A stretch of DNA of 5,419 bases from Bdellovibrionales bacterium (lineage in GTDB: Bacteria > Bdellovibrionota > UBA1018 > CAIMNF01). Within the stretch, counting starts at the first letter, position 1; each line of letters opens with the position of its first letter. The position numbers were made by a program, and so were the translations under genes. Positions 4,992 through 5,419 of the stretch are shown here, one piece after another. The notes beneath the pieces are model-generated. The model had not been told where the DNA came from. It saw nothing but the letters and a program-made list of their open reading frames with translations, and made no database searches. The DNA lies in assembly GCA_947457605.1 (NCBI GenBank), contig CANGWP010000145.1, positions 1 through 5,419 on the forward strand, given 5' to 3'.

Positions 4992-5419
4992 TTACATCAT
5001 GCCTTCCATGCCACCGTGTCCACCTGGCATTGCTGGCATATCCTTCTTAGGCTTCTCAGCAATGAGGGTTTCGGTGGTGAGCATGAGGCTTGCCACAGAA
5101 GCTGCGTTCTGAAGCGCGCACCGGCTCACTTTTGCAGGATCGATCACACCGGCCGCCATGAGGTCTTCATAGGTTTCGGTAAGAGCGTTGAATCCGAAGG
5201 AAGGGGTGTTGTTGTTGATGACTTTATCAACAACGATAGAGCCTTCGAGGCCTGCGTTGAAAGCGATCTGACGAAGAGGCTCTTCGATGGAACGCTTCAC
5301 GATGTTGATTCCGGCCTGCTGTTCTGCATTGGTGCCCTTCAGGGTCTCAAGGACCTTGGAAGCACGAAGAAGTGCGGTACCGCCGCCAGGGACGATTCCT
5401 TCTTCCACAGCTGCGCGAG
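4992..5419 (-). CDS. groEL: Chaperonin GroEL (C-terminal fragment)
   Basis: The last 141 residues are visible; the gene enters from the right edge. The visible protein starts RAAVEEGIVPGGGTALLRA, the conserved equatorial-domain segment just after the ATPase aspartate (E. coli Asp398, outside the window). The GGG includes the nucleotide-contacting glycines (E. coli Gly414-415). Further on, SIEEPLRQIAFNAGLEGSIV, FGFNALTETYEDLMAAGVIDP and KVSRCALQNAASVASLMLTT are classic GroEL. The Asp of the IDP corresponds to E. coli Asp495, which contacts the nucleotide. The tail MPAMPGGHGGMEGMM is a short version of the flexible GGM tail that fills the folding cavity. GroEL with GroES folds proteins in an ATP-driven double ring in the cytoplasm. 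One variation is Cys in place of the common Ser in 'TRSAL'. A strong terminator lies just downstream. Confidence 0.97.
   Translation of the reverse strand, partial: RAAVEEGIVPGGGTALLRASKVLETLKGTNAEQQAGINIVKRSIEEPLRQIAFNAGLEGSIVVDKVINNNTPSFGFNALTETYEDLMAAGVIDPAKVSRCALQNAASVASLMLTTETLIAEKPKKDMPAMPGGHGGMEGMM

Overview
The window is an ordinary-looking chromosomal segment of a Gram-negative bacterium. Two outer-membrane-type lipoproteins, a beta-barrel protein ending in Phe and an Hsp33/GroEL pair support this. GC content is roughly 50%. A short stand-alone PhaR-type regulator and a GroEL tail of the form KPKKDMPAMPGG...GMM fit the Bdellovibrionota or former Deltaproteobacteria. That placement is inference from family resemblance, not from a search.

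Layout. Left part, minus strand: a TPR-rich lipoprotein (2600-840), a LolB-like lipoprotein (816-139, 23 nt downstream) and the first 26 codons of an oligopeptide-type ABC transporter ATPase (80 to beyond the left edge). They read in one direction with small gaps and may form an operon. A 299-bp divergent intergenic region (2601-2899) separates them from the plus-strand genes. These are a PHA-accumulation-regulator DNA-binding-domain protein (2900-3265), a secreted beta-barrel outer-membrane protein (3356-4027) and the redox chaperone Hsp33 (hslO, 4043-4939). The right edge is the C-terminal quarter of GroEL on the minus strand (5419-4992), convergent with hslO. The two are separated by a clear intrinsic terminator oriented for groEL.

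Common themes are envelope lipoprotein and barrel biogenesis (TPR lipoprotein, LolB-like protein, barrel protein) and protein quality control (Hsp33, GroEL). The outer-membrane protein and hslO are only 15 nt apart and probably co-transcribed. The barrel gene has no Shine-Dalgarno sequence and a -10-like box 6 nt before its ATG, so it may be leaderless.

I found no mobile element, CRISPR array, tRNA or rRNA, and no convincing undescribed system. The points most worth a second look are the TPR/LolB-like gene pair, the possible leaderless barrel gene, the repeats in the divergent intergenic region, and the minimal PhaR-like protein without PHA genes nearby.
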